Part shown: positions 26,190-33,680 of the stretch, piece by piece
How the letters are laid out: every line of letters starts with the position of its first letter
Position numbering within the stretch: position 1 is the first letter of the stretch
Source of the DNA: Clostridia bacterium DTU068
GTDB lineage: Bacteria > Bacillota > DSM-12270 > Thermacetogeniales > Thermacetogeniaceae
Assembly (NCBI GenBank): GCA_001513545.1
Contig: LFTQ01000157.1
Coordinates: 7,191-58,091 of the forward strand
DNA: 50,901 nucleotides
Direction: 5' to 3'
Position numbers and translations under genes: made by a program
The notes under the pieces: generated by a model
Databases searched by the model: none
What the model saw: only the letters and a program-made list of their open reading frames with translations
What the model was told of the DNA's origin: nothing

Positions 26190-26863
26190 AAACATCCACA
26201 CCAGTGGTTTCTGTTGCTGCTGCAGAGGACGGCCAGGTATTGGGAGAGTTTTCTCTAACCACCAGGCAGGGGCATATGGAGCACCTGCTCCCATTGATTG
26301 ATCAACTTTTAACCAGCCTCAAATTATCAGTTAGAGACCTTGATGGGTATGCGGTATCGGTGGGGCCCGGTTCTTTTACATCACTGAGGGTGGGTCTTGC
26401 TACCTGCAAAGCACTGGCACATGCCGGTAAAAAATTTGTTGCTGAAGTTCCTACTCTGGATGTTCTTGCCTGGGGTCTGCAGGGAACAGAAGGACTGATC
26501 TGCCCGCTGATACCTGCCCGCCGAGATGAAGTTTATACTGCTATCTATGTAAGCTCACCTGGTGGAATAAAAAGGTTGAGCAGTTATTTGGCTTTAAATC
26601 CGAAGGATCTGACAGAGCGGTTGCGCGGGCAGCTGCAGGCTAAAATAACCTTTACAGGTGAAGGAGCACAACTATACCAGGATCTCCTGCAGCAGGATCT
26701 TAAAGACAATGCTGTTTTTGCTGACCCTGCTCGTGTTTGGCCCCGGGCGGGTTTTACGGCAATTATAGGCATAAAAATATTGGCTGAAAAGGGGGGTAAA
26801 GAGCCCGGGGCGGTGCAGGCGCTTTATGTCAAACCACCAGCTATTCGCTGCCGGAGGACATGA
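26171..26863 (+). CDS. tsaB: t6A biosynthesis protein TsaB
   Basis: 230 residues, ASKHA-like fold. RILGIETSTPVVSVAA at 2-17, QGHMEHLLPLID and VSVGPGSFTSLRVGL are diagnostic. It dimerises with TsaD to move threonylcarbamoyl to A37 of ANN-decoding tRNAs. Overlaps tsaE by 19 bases and rimI by four. Confidence 0.95.
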   Translation: MRILGIETSTPVVSVAAAEDGQVLGEFSLTTRQGHMEHLLPLIDQLLTSLKLSVRDLDGYAVSVGPGSFTSLRVGLATCKALAHAGKKFVAEVPTLDVLAWGLQGTEGLICPLIPARRDEVYTAIYVSSPGGIKRLSSYLALNPKDLTERLRGQLQAKITFTGEGAQLYQDLLQQDLKDNAVFADPARVWPRAGFTAIIGIKILAEKGGKEPGAVQALYVKPPAIRCRRT

Positions 26864-27360
26864 TGGAAGAGGTTAATAATGGGGTTTCTATACGCTTTAT
26901 GAAGAAAGGTGATATAGAAGAGATTATGCTGATCGAACAGTGCTCTTTTCCTGCCCCCTGGTCAGCAAAGGCGTTTCTTAGTGAACTCCAAAATAAGTTT
27001 GCCAGGTATTTTGTGCTCCTGGAACAGGGGAAGGTAGTTGGCTATGCAGGGATGTGGTTGTTTGCGCGGGAATCCCATATCACTACCATTGCAATTCACC
27101 CCAACTATAGAAATCAGGGTTACGGCAGGATGCTGATGAACTTTTTAATTGACTATTCCCGGGAAGAAGGGGTTGATACCATGATCCTGGAGGTCAGAAT
27201 ATCCAATATTCCTGCCATAAAACTTTATTCCAGCCTTGGATTCAAAAAGATCGGCATACGCAAAAATTATTATTTAGAAACACATGAGGATGCCATTGTT
27301 ATGCTCCGCAAATTTAATGAGGAGAACTGCAGAGGGGAGGATGAGAAAGTTGCAGATTAG
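26860..27360 (+). CDS. rimI: RimI-like N-acetyltransferase
   Basis: 166 residues, GNAT fold. The acetyl-CoA loop is HPNYRNQGYGRMLM near 85-98; EVRISNIPAIKLYSSLGFKKIGIRKNYY is the RimI/RimI-like C-terminal motif. It acetylates the N terminus of ribosomal protein S18 in E. coli. Sits in the usual tsaE-tsaB-rimI-tsaD order. Confidence 0.93.
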   Translation: MMEEVNNGVSIRFMKKGDIEEIMLIEQCSFPAPWSAKAFLSELQNKFARYFVLLEQGKVVGYAGMWLFARESHITTIAIHPNYRNQGYGRMLMNFLIDYSREEGVDTMILEVRISNIPAIKLYSSLGFKKIGIRKNYYLETHEDAIVMLRKFNEENCRGEDEKVAD

Positions 27361-27571
27361 AGGTGTTGTGGACCGCATTGAAGGGGATAAGATCATAGTT
27401 TTACTTACTGACGAAGGGATAGTGGTGCACTGGCCGCGGCAGTTTTTACCTGATGTAAATGAAAGCGATATAATCTGTTTTGATGTCAAAATGGAGGTAC
27501 CTGCTCGTGAGGTTAAGAAAATGTCGCCGAAGAGCCTTTTGGAACGCCTGGCCTGGCACCCTGATTATTAA
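27341..27571 (+). CDS. DUF3006 small protein
   Basis: 76 residues, beta-rich: MRKLQIRGVVDRIEGDKIIV, then WPRQFLPDVNESDIICFDV, the DUF3006 pattern. ATG 27341 with GAGGGGAGG directly upstream; overlaps the end of rimI by 20 bases. DUF3006 proteins have no established role. Confidence 0.8.
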   Translation: MRKLQIRGVVDRIEGDKIIVLLTDEGIVVHWPRQFLPDVNESDIICFDVKMEVPAREVKKMSPKSLLERLAWHPDY

Positions 27572-27625
27572 TTATTACTACTGCACATAATACCAGAGAA
27601 GACTTCTATAAGGAGGTGGCTCTGG

Positions 27626-27751
27626 TTGGATAATAAAAATCTTAAAGTGGATCAAGGCAAAAGAAAGGTTAAACGGGTAGATAAGGAGTGGTCCAAAGAC
27701 ACTGAGAACAACCCCGATGACCTGGAAATTTATGATGATGAGGATATATAG
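27626..27751 (+). CDS. Small charged ORF, 41 residues, before tsaD
   Basis: TTG 27626 has AAGGAGGTGG six bases upstream, one of the best ribosome sites in the window. The product is highly charged: a lysine/arginine-rich first half (DNKNLKVDQGKRKVKRVDKE) and an acidic end (DDLEIYDDEDI). It lies 25 bases before tsaD in the same operon. No family is recognised. Confidence 0.55.
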   Translation: MDNKNLKVDQGKRKVKRVDKEWSKDTENNPDDLEIYDDEDI

Positions 27752-27776
27752 CTTTTTTTAAGGGGAGTTAGGAGAA

Positions 27777-28790
27777 ATGCCAGTTGCCTGGATATTAGGT
27801 ATTGAAACAAGTTGTGATGAAACTTCTGCAGCTGTAATCGGAGATGGCAGTATTATTGCCTCCAATGTTATCTCCTCTCAGATCGCTGTCCACCGGCAAT
27901 ACGGTGGGGTTGTTCCTGAGGTTGCTTCACGGCAGCATATGAAAAAAATAACAGTTGTGGTAGAGAAAGCACTACAAGATGCGGGGATCGGTTTTGGTGA
28001 CCTGCACGGCATAGCTGTAACTGTGGGGCCTGGCCTTATTGGTGCTCTACTGGTTGGGGTAGCAGCAGCTAAGGCATATTCCTATTATTTGCAAAAACCA
28101 CTCCTCCCTGTACACCACCTGGAAGCACACCTATATGCTAATTTCCTTGTCCATAAGGATCTGGAGCCTCCCTTCATCTGTCTTGTGGTTTCCGGCGGCC
28201 ATACCAGCCTGGTTTTACTAAAGAGACACCTGGAATATGAGATTTTGGGAGCTACAAGGGATGATGCAGCAGGAGAGGCTTTTGATAAAATCGCACGGGT
28301 ATTGGGGCTTCCCTATCCGGGAGGGCCGGCTTTAGAGGAATTAGCCAGTAATGGCGACCCTAAGGCAATAAACTTTCCCAGGGCCTGGTTGGGGGAGAAT
28401 AGTTTAGAGTTCAGTTTCAGTGGACTGAAAACCGCGGTTTTAAACTATTTGAAGGGCTGCGAAAAAGAGGGGATTAGCCCAAACTTTCCCGATGTGGCAG
28501 CAAGTTTCCAGGCAGCAGTTGTAGAGGTGCTGGTGGAAAAAACTATTAGTGCTGCAAAACAAACCGGTATCAATGATCTATGTCTCGCCGGAGGTGTTGC
28601 TGCCAACTCCACACTGCGCAGACTATTTCAAAAAAGGGCTGAAGAGGAGGGCCTCTCATTTTACTATCCTGAGAAGATATTATGTACAGATAATGCAGCA
28701 ATGGTAGCCTGTGCCGGCTATTATCATTATCTGGCCGGGCATTTCGCCCATCTCAACCTGGAAGCCTGCGCTAATTATCCTCTGACCTGA
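27777..28790 (+). CDS. tsaD: tRNA threonylcarbamoyltransferase TsaD
   Basis: 337 residues, the catalytic subunit of t6A formation. LGIETSCDETSAAV at 7-20, HxxxH metal site in VHHLEAHLYANF, VSGGHTSLVLL, DDAAGEAFDKIAR, FSGLKTAV and GGVAANSTLRR. ATG 27777 follows GGAGTTAGGAG. Confidence 0.97.
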   Translation: MPVAWILGIETSCDETSAAVIGDGSIIASNVISSQIAVHRQYGGVVPEVASRQHMKKITVVVEKALQDAGIGFGDLHGIAVTVGPGLIGALLVGVAAAKAYSYYLQKPLLPVHHLEAHLYANFLVHKDLEPPFICLVVSGGHTSLVLLKRHLEYEILGATRDDAAGEAFDKIARVLGLPYPGGPALEELASNGDPKAINFPRAWLGENSLEFSFSGLKTAVLNYLKGCEKEGISPNFPDVAASFQAAVVEVLVEKTISAAKQTGINDLCLAGGVAANSTLRRLFQKRAEEEGLSFYYPEKILCTDNAAMVACAGYYHYLAGHFAHLNLEACANYPLT

Positions 28791-28873
28791 AAAAAGGTGC
28801 AATATCCCTTTTCGCTCATTTGTTCCGGGTGTTTATATGTTGATAATTTGACTGAGATATGTGATTCTATATG

Positions 28874-28904
28874 TTGACATAACAGAATAAGTTTCAGTTA
28901 ATAT
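28874..28904 (+). promoter_or_regulatory. Possible promoter of lgt
   Basis: TTGACA at 28874-28879 and TAATAT at 28899-28904 with a long 19-base spacer. The -35 match is perfect, the spacing is not. Confidence 0.35.
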
Positions 28905-28941
28905 TGGGGATAATTTTAGTTTTCGATTAAATAACCGATAA

Positions 28942-28955
28942 TATTGTATACAATA
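28942..28955. promoter_or_regulatory. 14-bp perfect palindrome beside DnaA-like boxes
   Basis: TATTGTATACAATA is fully self-complementary and ends two bases before three DnaA-box-like nonamers. Could be an operator for lgt. Confidence 0.35.
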
Positions 28956-28957
28956 GC

Positions 28958-28986
28958 TGTGGATAAACCTGTGGATATGTGGATTA
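28958..28986 (-). promoter_or_regulatory. Three tandem DnaA-box-like nonamers
   Basis: TGTGGATAA (28958-28966) is the exact complement of the TTATCCACA consensus; TGTGGATAT (28970-28978) and TGTGGATTA (28978-28986) differ at one position. All point the same way, upstream of lgt. Confidence 0.45.
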
Positions 28987-29027
28987 TTGTAATAAAAATC
29001 AAATATTTTTAATTTGAGGCGGTGTGT

Positions 29028-29789
29028 ATGCGGCCAGTTTTGTTTGAAATTGGAAATCTGTCAATTTATAGTTACGGTTTTTTTGTGGCTTTGGGTATTG
29101 CTGTGGCAACTCTGTGGATGATATATCAGAGCAAAAAATGGGGTAAGTCTCCTGATATTGTGCTGGATTGTGTTCTCATCGCTGTGATCAGTGGTGTTAT
29201 TGGGGCACGCTTATTCTATGTTTTCCTTTATGAAGCTGATTATTACCTTGCCAATCCGGTGCAGATTTTGTTTATTCAGCAGGGAGGGTTGGCTTTTTAT
29301 GGAGGTCTGCTTAGTGGGCTGTTGGCTGTTGTTATTTATCTTTTAATCAGACGTATACCTGTACTCCCTTTTTTAGATTTTGTTGCTCCAGCGACAGCAC
29401 TTGGTTATGTTATTGCCAGGTTCGGTTGTTTCATGAATGGTTGTTGTTATGGAAAGACAACAACCACTGCTTGGGGAGTGGTTTTCCCTGCTGTTGATGG
29501 ATTAACACGCCATCCAACACAGATTTATTCCATGCTGGCCGGTTTGCTGATCTTTGTTTTTTTGGTGTGGAAGTCACAGAAGGGCATCCGTTTTCCAGGG
29601 CAGGTCTTTTCTTTGTTTCTAATCCTCTATGGATTATTCAGGTCGGTTATTGAGCTTTTTCGGGAAAACACAGAACTTACAGGTGGCCCTGCTGAGGCAT
29701 CATTGGTGGCACTGCTGCTGGCTGTTATGGGTGGGGTCCTCTATTATTTCTTATCCAGGAGAGTGAAAGGAATACCCCCAAAGGTATAG
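29028..29789 (+). CDS. lgt: Prolipoprotein diacylglyceryl transferase
   Basis: About 253 residues, seven membrane helices. It adds diacylglycerol to the lipobox cysteine of prolipoproteins. GGLAFYGGLLSG near 88-99, ARFGCFMNGCCYG near 130 and HPTQIY near 163 are the Lgt signatures. ATG 29028 is preferred over GTG 29022 for its distance from GAGGCGGTG. It has its own promoter region with DnaA-like boxes and a strong terminator. Confidence 0.95.
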   Translation: MRPVLFEIGNLSIYSYGFFVALGIAVATLWMIYQSKKWGKSPDIVLDCVLIAVISGVIGARLFYVFLYEADYYLANPVQILFIQQGGLAFYGGLLSGLLAVVIYLLIRRIPVLPFLDFVAPATALGYVIARFGCFMNGCCYGKTTTTAWGVVFPAVDGLTRHPTQIYSMLAGLLIFVFLVWKSQKGIRFPGQVFSLFLILYGLFRSVIELFRENTELTGGPAEASLVALLLAVMGGVLYYFLSRRVKGIPPKV

Positions 29790-29814
29790 AGAAAAGAAGG
29801 CATAAAAGGATAAC

Positions 29815-29842
29815 AAAAGAGAGCCGGTTTAGGCTCTCTTTT
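29815..29842. terminator. Bidirectional terminator between lgt and the LysM-SleB gene
   Basis: AAAAGAGAGCC (29815-29825) and GGCTCTCTTTT (29832-29842) are exact complements with a six-base loop; A run on the left and T run on the right serve both converging genes. Confidence 0.9.
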
Positions 29843-29851
29843 GAAATGAAA

Positions 29852-30775
29852 TTATTTGTAAAATACATGGTTTCCTATCCGGCAGACATAGGTGAGTGTT
29901 TTAAAGAATTCGGTGCTCTGTGCTGTGGCCGGATTGCAGAAGTAGACAGCTCCATATACCGGATCCCAACCATCCAGAGCTGCATCTGCAGCCCGAATCG
30001 AATCTGCACTTGGGGGGAGATAGAGTGTACCGTTGAGTACCGGTTCAAACTGCCAGGGCTCATAGATCACATCTGTGATGGTGTTGGGGAATCTGGGGTC
30101 TCTGATTCTATTCAGAACCACTGCCCCGACAGCAACCTTTCCTTCAAAAACCTCACCTGCTGCTTCAGCATTGATCAGCTGTGCCAGTAGGTATCTTTCT
30201 TCAGCCGAATAGCTGCCGCCCCGTGAGGGTGGTGGTGTTCCACCTCCTGAGCCTCCTGGCACCAGCAGAACCTGGCCGGGATAGATCACTGTACTGTAAA
30301 GGCCGTTCAGTGACATGATGGAGTCAACTGATGTTCCAAAGGATCTTGCGATAAGATAGAGTGTGTCACCAGGCTGGACTGTATAATACTGTGTTTTTCC
30401 TATTGGGGCCTGTCCACTTCCTGGCACCAGCAGAACCTGACCCGGATAGATCATTGTACTGGAAAGGCCATTCAGCGACATGATGGAGTCAACTGATGTC
30501 CCAAAGGATTTTGCGATAAGATAGAGTGTGTCCCCCGGTTGGACTGTGTACTGTTTTGTTCCTTTGTCAGGCAGTATCAGCACCTGTCCGGGGTAGATCA
30601 TTGTGGAACTGAGGCCGTTGAGGGACATGACCGTATCGACTGATGTGCCGTTTCTTGTGGCGATTAAGTAGAGGGTGTCACCTGGCTTAACTGTGTAACT
30701 TGCTGCATAGCCGATGTTCCCAAATGCAATAATCCCGACCAGCAGAACAACAATGATCAGGCACAATTTGCGCAA
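29852..30775 (-). CDS. LysM / SleB-CwlJ family cell-wall hydrolase
   Basis: 307 residues: signal peptide (1-25, cleavage after YAA), three LysM peptidoglycan-binding repeats (about 26-70, 75-118, 130-173), a Gly/Pro/Ser linker and a C-terminal Hydrolase_2 domain (YLLAQLINAEAAGE to the end) as in spore-cortex enzymes SleB and CwlJ, with the catalytic glutamate in INAEA. TTG 30775 with AGGAGG seven bases upstream. It follows a c-di-AMP riboswitch. LysM repeats 2 and 3 are almost identical in DNA (165-base period), a recent duplication. Confidence 0.93.
   Translation of the reverse strand: MRKLCLIIVVLLVGIIAFGNIGYAASYTVKPGDTLYLIATRNGTSVDTVMSLNGLSSTMIYPGQVLILPDKGTKQYTVQPGDTLYLIAKSFGTSVDSIMSLNGLSSTMIYPGQVLLVPGSGQAPIGKTQYYTVQPGDTLYLIARSFGTSVDSIMSLNGLYSTVIYPGQVLLVPGGSGGGTPPPSRGGSYSAEERYLLAQLINAEAAGEVFEGKVAVGAVVLNRIRDPRFPNTITDVIYEPWQFEPVLNGTLYLPPSADSIRAADAALDGWDPVYGAVYFCNPATAQSTEFFKTLTYVCRIGNHVFYK
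30255..30535 (-). repeat. Duplicated LysM coding repeat
   Basis: About 117 bases from 30255 and again from 30420, offset 165 bases (55 codons), differing at roughly one base in ten. The third LysM copy (from about 30577) is more diverged. Confidence 0.7.
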
Positions 30776-30794
30776 TGCTCTTCCTCCTTTCCCT

Positions 30795-30942
30795 GCCTCC
30801 GAGGTAAGCTGATGGGTTCGGTCGAAAGGATCGCCCTACATTTCCGTCTCCCCTTCGGAAATGATTCACCCCTGACGCGCAGGAATGCACGTCAATATGG
30901 TTCCCCCGTACCGTACATAGGACAAAAGTACGGATTCGGCAC
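30795..30942 (-). ncRNA. ydaO/yuaA c-di-AMP riboswitch
   Basis: The minus strand carries the conserved blocks in order: CCGAATCCGT, TACGGGGGAACCA, GGGGTGAATC, a hairpin with GAAGGGGAGAC, TAGGGCGATCCTTTCGACCGAACCC (split here as TAGGGCGATCC and CGACCGAACCC), then TCAGCTTACCTCGGAGGCA. It precedes a LysM cell-wall hydrolase, the commonest target of this class. The aptamer ends only a few bases before the ribosome site and no separate terminator hairpin is seen. Confidence 0.92.
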
Positions 30943-30963
30943 AATGTTATATATTTTTAGACA

Positions 30964-30992
30964 ATTATGGCATCTCTGGTTTTTTAAATCAA
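30964..30992 (-). promoter_or_regulatory. Promoter of the riboswitch-LysM transcript
   Basis: On the minus strand TTGATT (30992-30987), 17-base spacer, CATAAT (30969-30964), about 20 bases before the aptamer. Confidence 0.5.
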
Positions 30993-31103
30993 GCGGTAAT
31001 ATTCGCCAGTGTCTTCGGCTAAGCAACCATGCTTTGTATGCATCAATCTAAAATGAAAAAGCGACAGGGTATTAACAACGATTGGAATACATCATAATTA
31101 AGA

Positions 31104-31131
31104 TGTAACATTAATCAAGTCTGATCGTTAT
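31104..31131 (+). promoter_or_regulatory. ECF-type promoter of the sigma/anti-sigma operon
   Basis: TGTAAC (31104-31109), 16-base spacer, CGTTAT (31126-31131), like promoters read by sigma-W/sigma-X type ECF factors. It is 40 bases before the sigma gene, suggesting autoregulation. Confidence 0.55.
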
Positions 31132-31170
31132 TATTAGTAGTCGGCCGGCTGTGAAAGAAGGTGTGGATAG

Positions 31171-31701
31171 TTGCTAGATGATGAAGTAACAAAGGCTGCC
31201 GGAGGTGATCAACACTCCATTGAACAGGTTTGTCTGAAAATGTGGGAACCCCTTTATCGCTATATCTATTTTAAAGTACAAAATCGCGAAGAAGCAGAGG
31301 ATATTACCCAAGAAACATTTGTTAGAGCTCTGTCCTATTGGAAGAAGGAGAAATTGTGTTTAGATAAATGGCCGGGGTTTTTAAGAACAATAGCACTTAA
31401 TATATTGCGAGATCGATGGCGTCAAAAAAAACGCAGGGGGATAGCGGTCGATTTTGAAAAAGTGAATCCAAGCCAACTGTTAAGTACTGATGAGCAAAAC
31501 ACTGTTACCCAGCGCCTGCAGATAGAAAATGCGTTAGCGAAACTGAGTGCAGAACAGCGTAAGATTTTGGAACTGCGCATCATCCAGGGTTATTCAGTAG
31601 CTGATACTGCCGGGTTGGTGGGAAAGACCGAGGGGGCTGTACGCACAGCCCAATACCGCGCATTAAGGGCTTTGGCTCAAATTTTGTATAACAATGGTTA
31701 G
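31171..31701 (+). CDS. ECF RNA polymerase sigma factor
   Basis: 176 residues. Region 2 at about 22-90 (LYRYIYFKVQNREEAEDITQETFVRA) and region 4 at about 118-170 (LSAEQRKILELRIIQGYSVADTAGLVGKTEGAVRTAQYRALRAL) with no region 3, as in ECF sigmas. TTG 31171 follows GAAGGTGTGG. The next gene, 20 bases on, encodes its presumed anti-sigma. Confidence 0.92.
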   Translation: MLDDEVTKAAGGDQHSIEQVCLKMWEPLYRYIYFKVQNREEAEDITQETFVRALSYWKKEKLCLDKWPGFLRTIALNILRDRWRQKKRRGIAVDFEKVNPSQLLSTDEQNTVTQRLQIENALAKLSAEQRKILELRIIQGYSVADTAGLVGKTEGAVRTAQYRALRALAQILYNNG

Positions 31702-31721
31702 GTCAGGAGGGACGGATAGAT

Positions 31722-33227
31722 ATGGATGATAATGAAAAAAGGCTATCTGATTATATAGATGCCTTAAATGCGGAACAGGAACCTGAAAAACATTACGGGC
31801 CTGCTGATTCACCTGAATTGGAAAAAACCCTGGCTGCAGTGCGCCTGGTTCGTACTCTCAGAGAACCGGCACTCCCTGATCCCGGTTATCCGCAGAGGCT
31901 GTCTCAGAGAGTAGCTGAGCGGATTAAGGTTCCTGGTTTCCGTCGCAGGTGGATTTTACCGGCAGTAGCAGCACTGGCAGCTTGTTTATGTTTATTTGTA
32001 TTTTTTGATATATTTACCCAAGATGTGGTTTACGCAATGGAGAAAGCTGTTACCAATCTGAACAGTTATCACGGTGTTATGGAGATACGCGTTCAAAATG
32101 CAGCAGGAAATGAATGGATGGTTCGTAGGGTAGAGCTTTGGTCCCATGGAGAAAAATATGCCATTGAGCAGGATGATGGCACTTTGACGGTCAACAATGG
32201 TGAGCGAAAATGGCAGATCCGCCCACAAAGCCAGGAAGTAGCCATACTGCCGTTGCTTCCGGACCCCACAGGCAGTAGTTTTGATCTGCGGGATGAAGCA
32301 AAACAGGCCAAAGATTATCCTCATCAGATCGTCGGCACTGAGCTGATTGCCGGCCGTCAGTCAATCAAATTAAAAATATCTCCTCCAGGAGGTAGGCCCT
32401 ATTATTTATGGGTTGATAAGGAAACAAATCTGCCTATCCAACTGCAGACCCCTATGGAAAATGCATTACAGACCACATATACCTTTGTAAGTTTTGAACC
32501 TAATGTCAAGATTGAGGCTGAAATATTTGCTTACCAGCCGCCTGAAGGATATCAAGTGGTGACAGATAATCCCGGGCAGTTGGCAGCAACCATTGAGGAA
32601 GCTGCTCTCATCAGTAAGATTAGCCCATTAGTCCCAAAAGAAGCACCACTCCGTATTCTGGCCTTCCATGACCGGATTGTGCTGGATTATGGTGAAACAA
32701 TTGTTGTTGAAACCGCTGCCAGAGGAGTTTTTAAGCCAGCCCCTGAAGCAGCTCTAGGCACTGCTGCCGGTGAGCCGCTGGAAGTATTGGCGGAAAAACT
32801 GAGGTGGCAGCAGGATGGACTGGAAATACAAGTGGAAGGACCCGAGCGGGTGGAGTTGGCACGACAGATTGCCGCTGAGCTGACTCTTCCTAACACTGAT
32901 ATCCAGCTGGCAGAGCAGGCAGAGGTTAAGGTTCCGGTAGATATGGATCTTGTAAAAGCCAATCAACAGCAGGTTGACAGAGGCAGCAGTCCTTGGCAAC
33001 TGGATCCCGAACAGGTGGCCTTCACCTTTGTAAATTTAAAGGTGTCTCCAGAAGGAATTGTCGGTGAACCGAAGATCAAAGAGGAGTCTTTTAAGCTCAA
33101 GATTAATAACGGTGTCGAATCAATGGTAGAAGTGGCTGATGGCCCGGTTAAGAGAGTATATCTTAAACGACTGGTGCGGCAGGATGAAACCGGTATTTGG
33201 ACAGTGGTGGGCTACGACCCCCGATAA
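31722..33227 (+). CDS. Membrane-bound anti-sigma / sensor protein
   Basis: 501 residues. A short cytoplasmic acidic N terminus (about 1-70), one membrane helix (about 72-96, WILPAVAALAACLCLFVFF) and a 400-residue outer part. Its first section (about 105-290, VTNLNSYHGVMEIRV ... YYLWVDKETNLPIQLQTPM) resembles the MucB/RseB/LolA-like lipoprotein-carrier fold. Position directly after the ECF sigma gene suggests that it holds the sigma factor until an envelope signal. ATG 31722, site AGGAGGGACGG. Confidence 0.75.
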   Translation: MDDNEKRLSDYIDALNAEQEPEKHYGPADSPELEKTLAAVRLVRTLREPALPDPGYPQRLSQRVAERIKVPGFRRRWILPAVAALAACLCLFVFFDIFTQDVVYAMEKAVTNLNSYHGVMEIRVQNAAGNEWMVRRVELWSHGEKYAIEQDDGTLTVNNGERKWQIRPQSQEVAILPLLPDPTGSSFDLRDEAKQAKDYPHQIVGTELIAGRQSIKLKISPPGGRPYYLWVDKETNLPIQLQTPMENALQTTYTFVSFEPNVKIEAEIFAYQPPEGYQVVTDNPGQLAATIEEAALISKISPLVPKEAPLRILAFHDRIVLDYGETIVVETAARGVFKPAPEAALGTAAGEPLEVLAEKLRWQQDGLEIQVEGPERVELARQIAAELTLPNTDIQLAEQAEVKVPVDMDLVKANQQQVDRGSSPWQLDPEQVAFTFVNLKVSPEGIVGEPKIKEESFKLKINNGVESMVEVADGPVKRVYLKRLVRQDETGIWTVVGYDPR

Positions 33228-33251
33228 AAGTCAAACTAGGAGGTGTTATCA

Positions 33252-33335
33252 TTGAGGTCAAAAAAGTTCTTTATACCTCTGATCAGTCTGCTGCTGTTAT
33301 GCTTAATCTTTTTAATGGAATGTGCTTTTGTATGA
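33252..33335 (+). CDS. Possible 27-residue membrane peptide
   Basis: TTG 33252 has AGGAGGTG six bases upstream. The product is basic then hydrophobic (RSKKFFIPLISLLLLCLIFL, then MECAFV), a single membrane helix. Directly follows the anti-sigma gene and precedes a terminator. Translation is plausible from the site; no family known. Confidence 0.35.
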   Translation: MRSKKFFIPLISLLLLCLIFLMECAFV

Positions 33336-33393
33336 GGGAGTTACCGCTCTCTTCAGGCAAGATAGAATTAGGTAGCTAGCCCCAATTATTGAT

Positions 33394-33434
33394 AAGGGAC
33401 AAGTATGTTAAAGCATACGAGTCCCTTTGTTTTT
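33394..33434 (+). terminator. Rho-independent terminator
   Basis: AAGGGAC (33394-33400) with GTCCCTT (33421-33427), an inner GTATG/CATAC stem, then a T run. Ends the sigma/anti-sigma operon. The stretch 33435-33610 shows nothing I can name. Confidence 0.8.
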
Positions 33435-33613
33435 AAATACTCAAGGATTTTTTATTATTGCAGGAGGTTTTTTCGCTTTACTGTCGAATACAACTAATGT
33501 AAACTTATCGAAAATCTTACTTGCATATTATGCCTATACCCGAATTGCTAGGAATTGTTCTACTGGTTAGCTGTTTCATATCTTGATTTCCGATTGATTT
33601 TGTCAGGTTTTAT

Positions 33614-33644
33614 CCTGTTAACAGGCTATTAGCCTGATAACAGG
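33614..33644. promoter_or_regulatory. Inverted repeat before the formate dehydrogenase operon
   Basis: CCTGTTAACAGGCT (33614-33627) and AGCCTGATAACAGG (33631-33644) pair at 13 of 14 positions with a three-base loop, 37 bases before the first gene. Either an operator or an RNA hairpin; no T run follows. Confidence 0.55.
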
Positions 33645-33680
33645 TCATTTTAATGTAATACAAGAAGGGAGGGGGATTGG

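Noticed and set aside
28942-28986. Chromosome replication origin
   Set aside because: Three boxes only, and no dnaA, dnaN, rpmH or gid genes are near.
33197-33379. 60-residue ORF after the anti-sigma gene
   Set aside because: It has no ribosome site and overlaps the anti-sigma end; the well-placed ribosome site serves a different frame.
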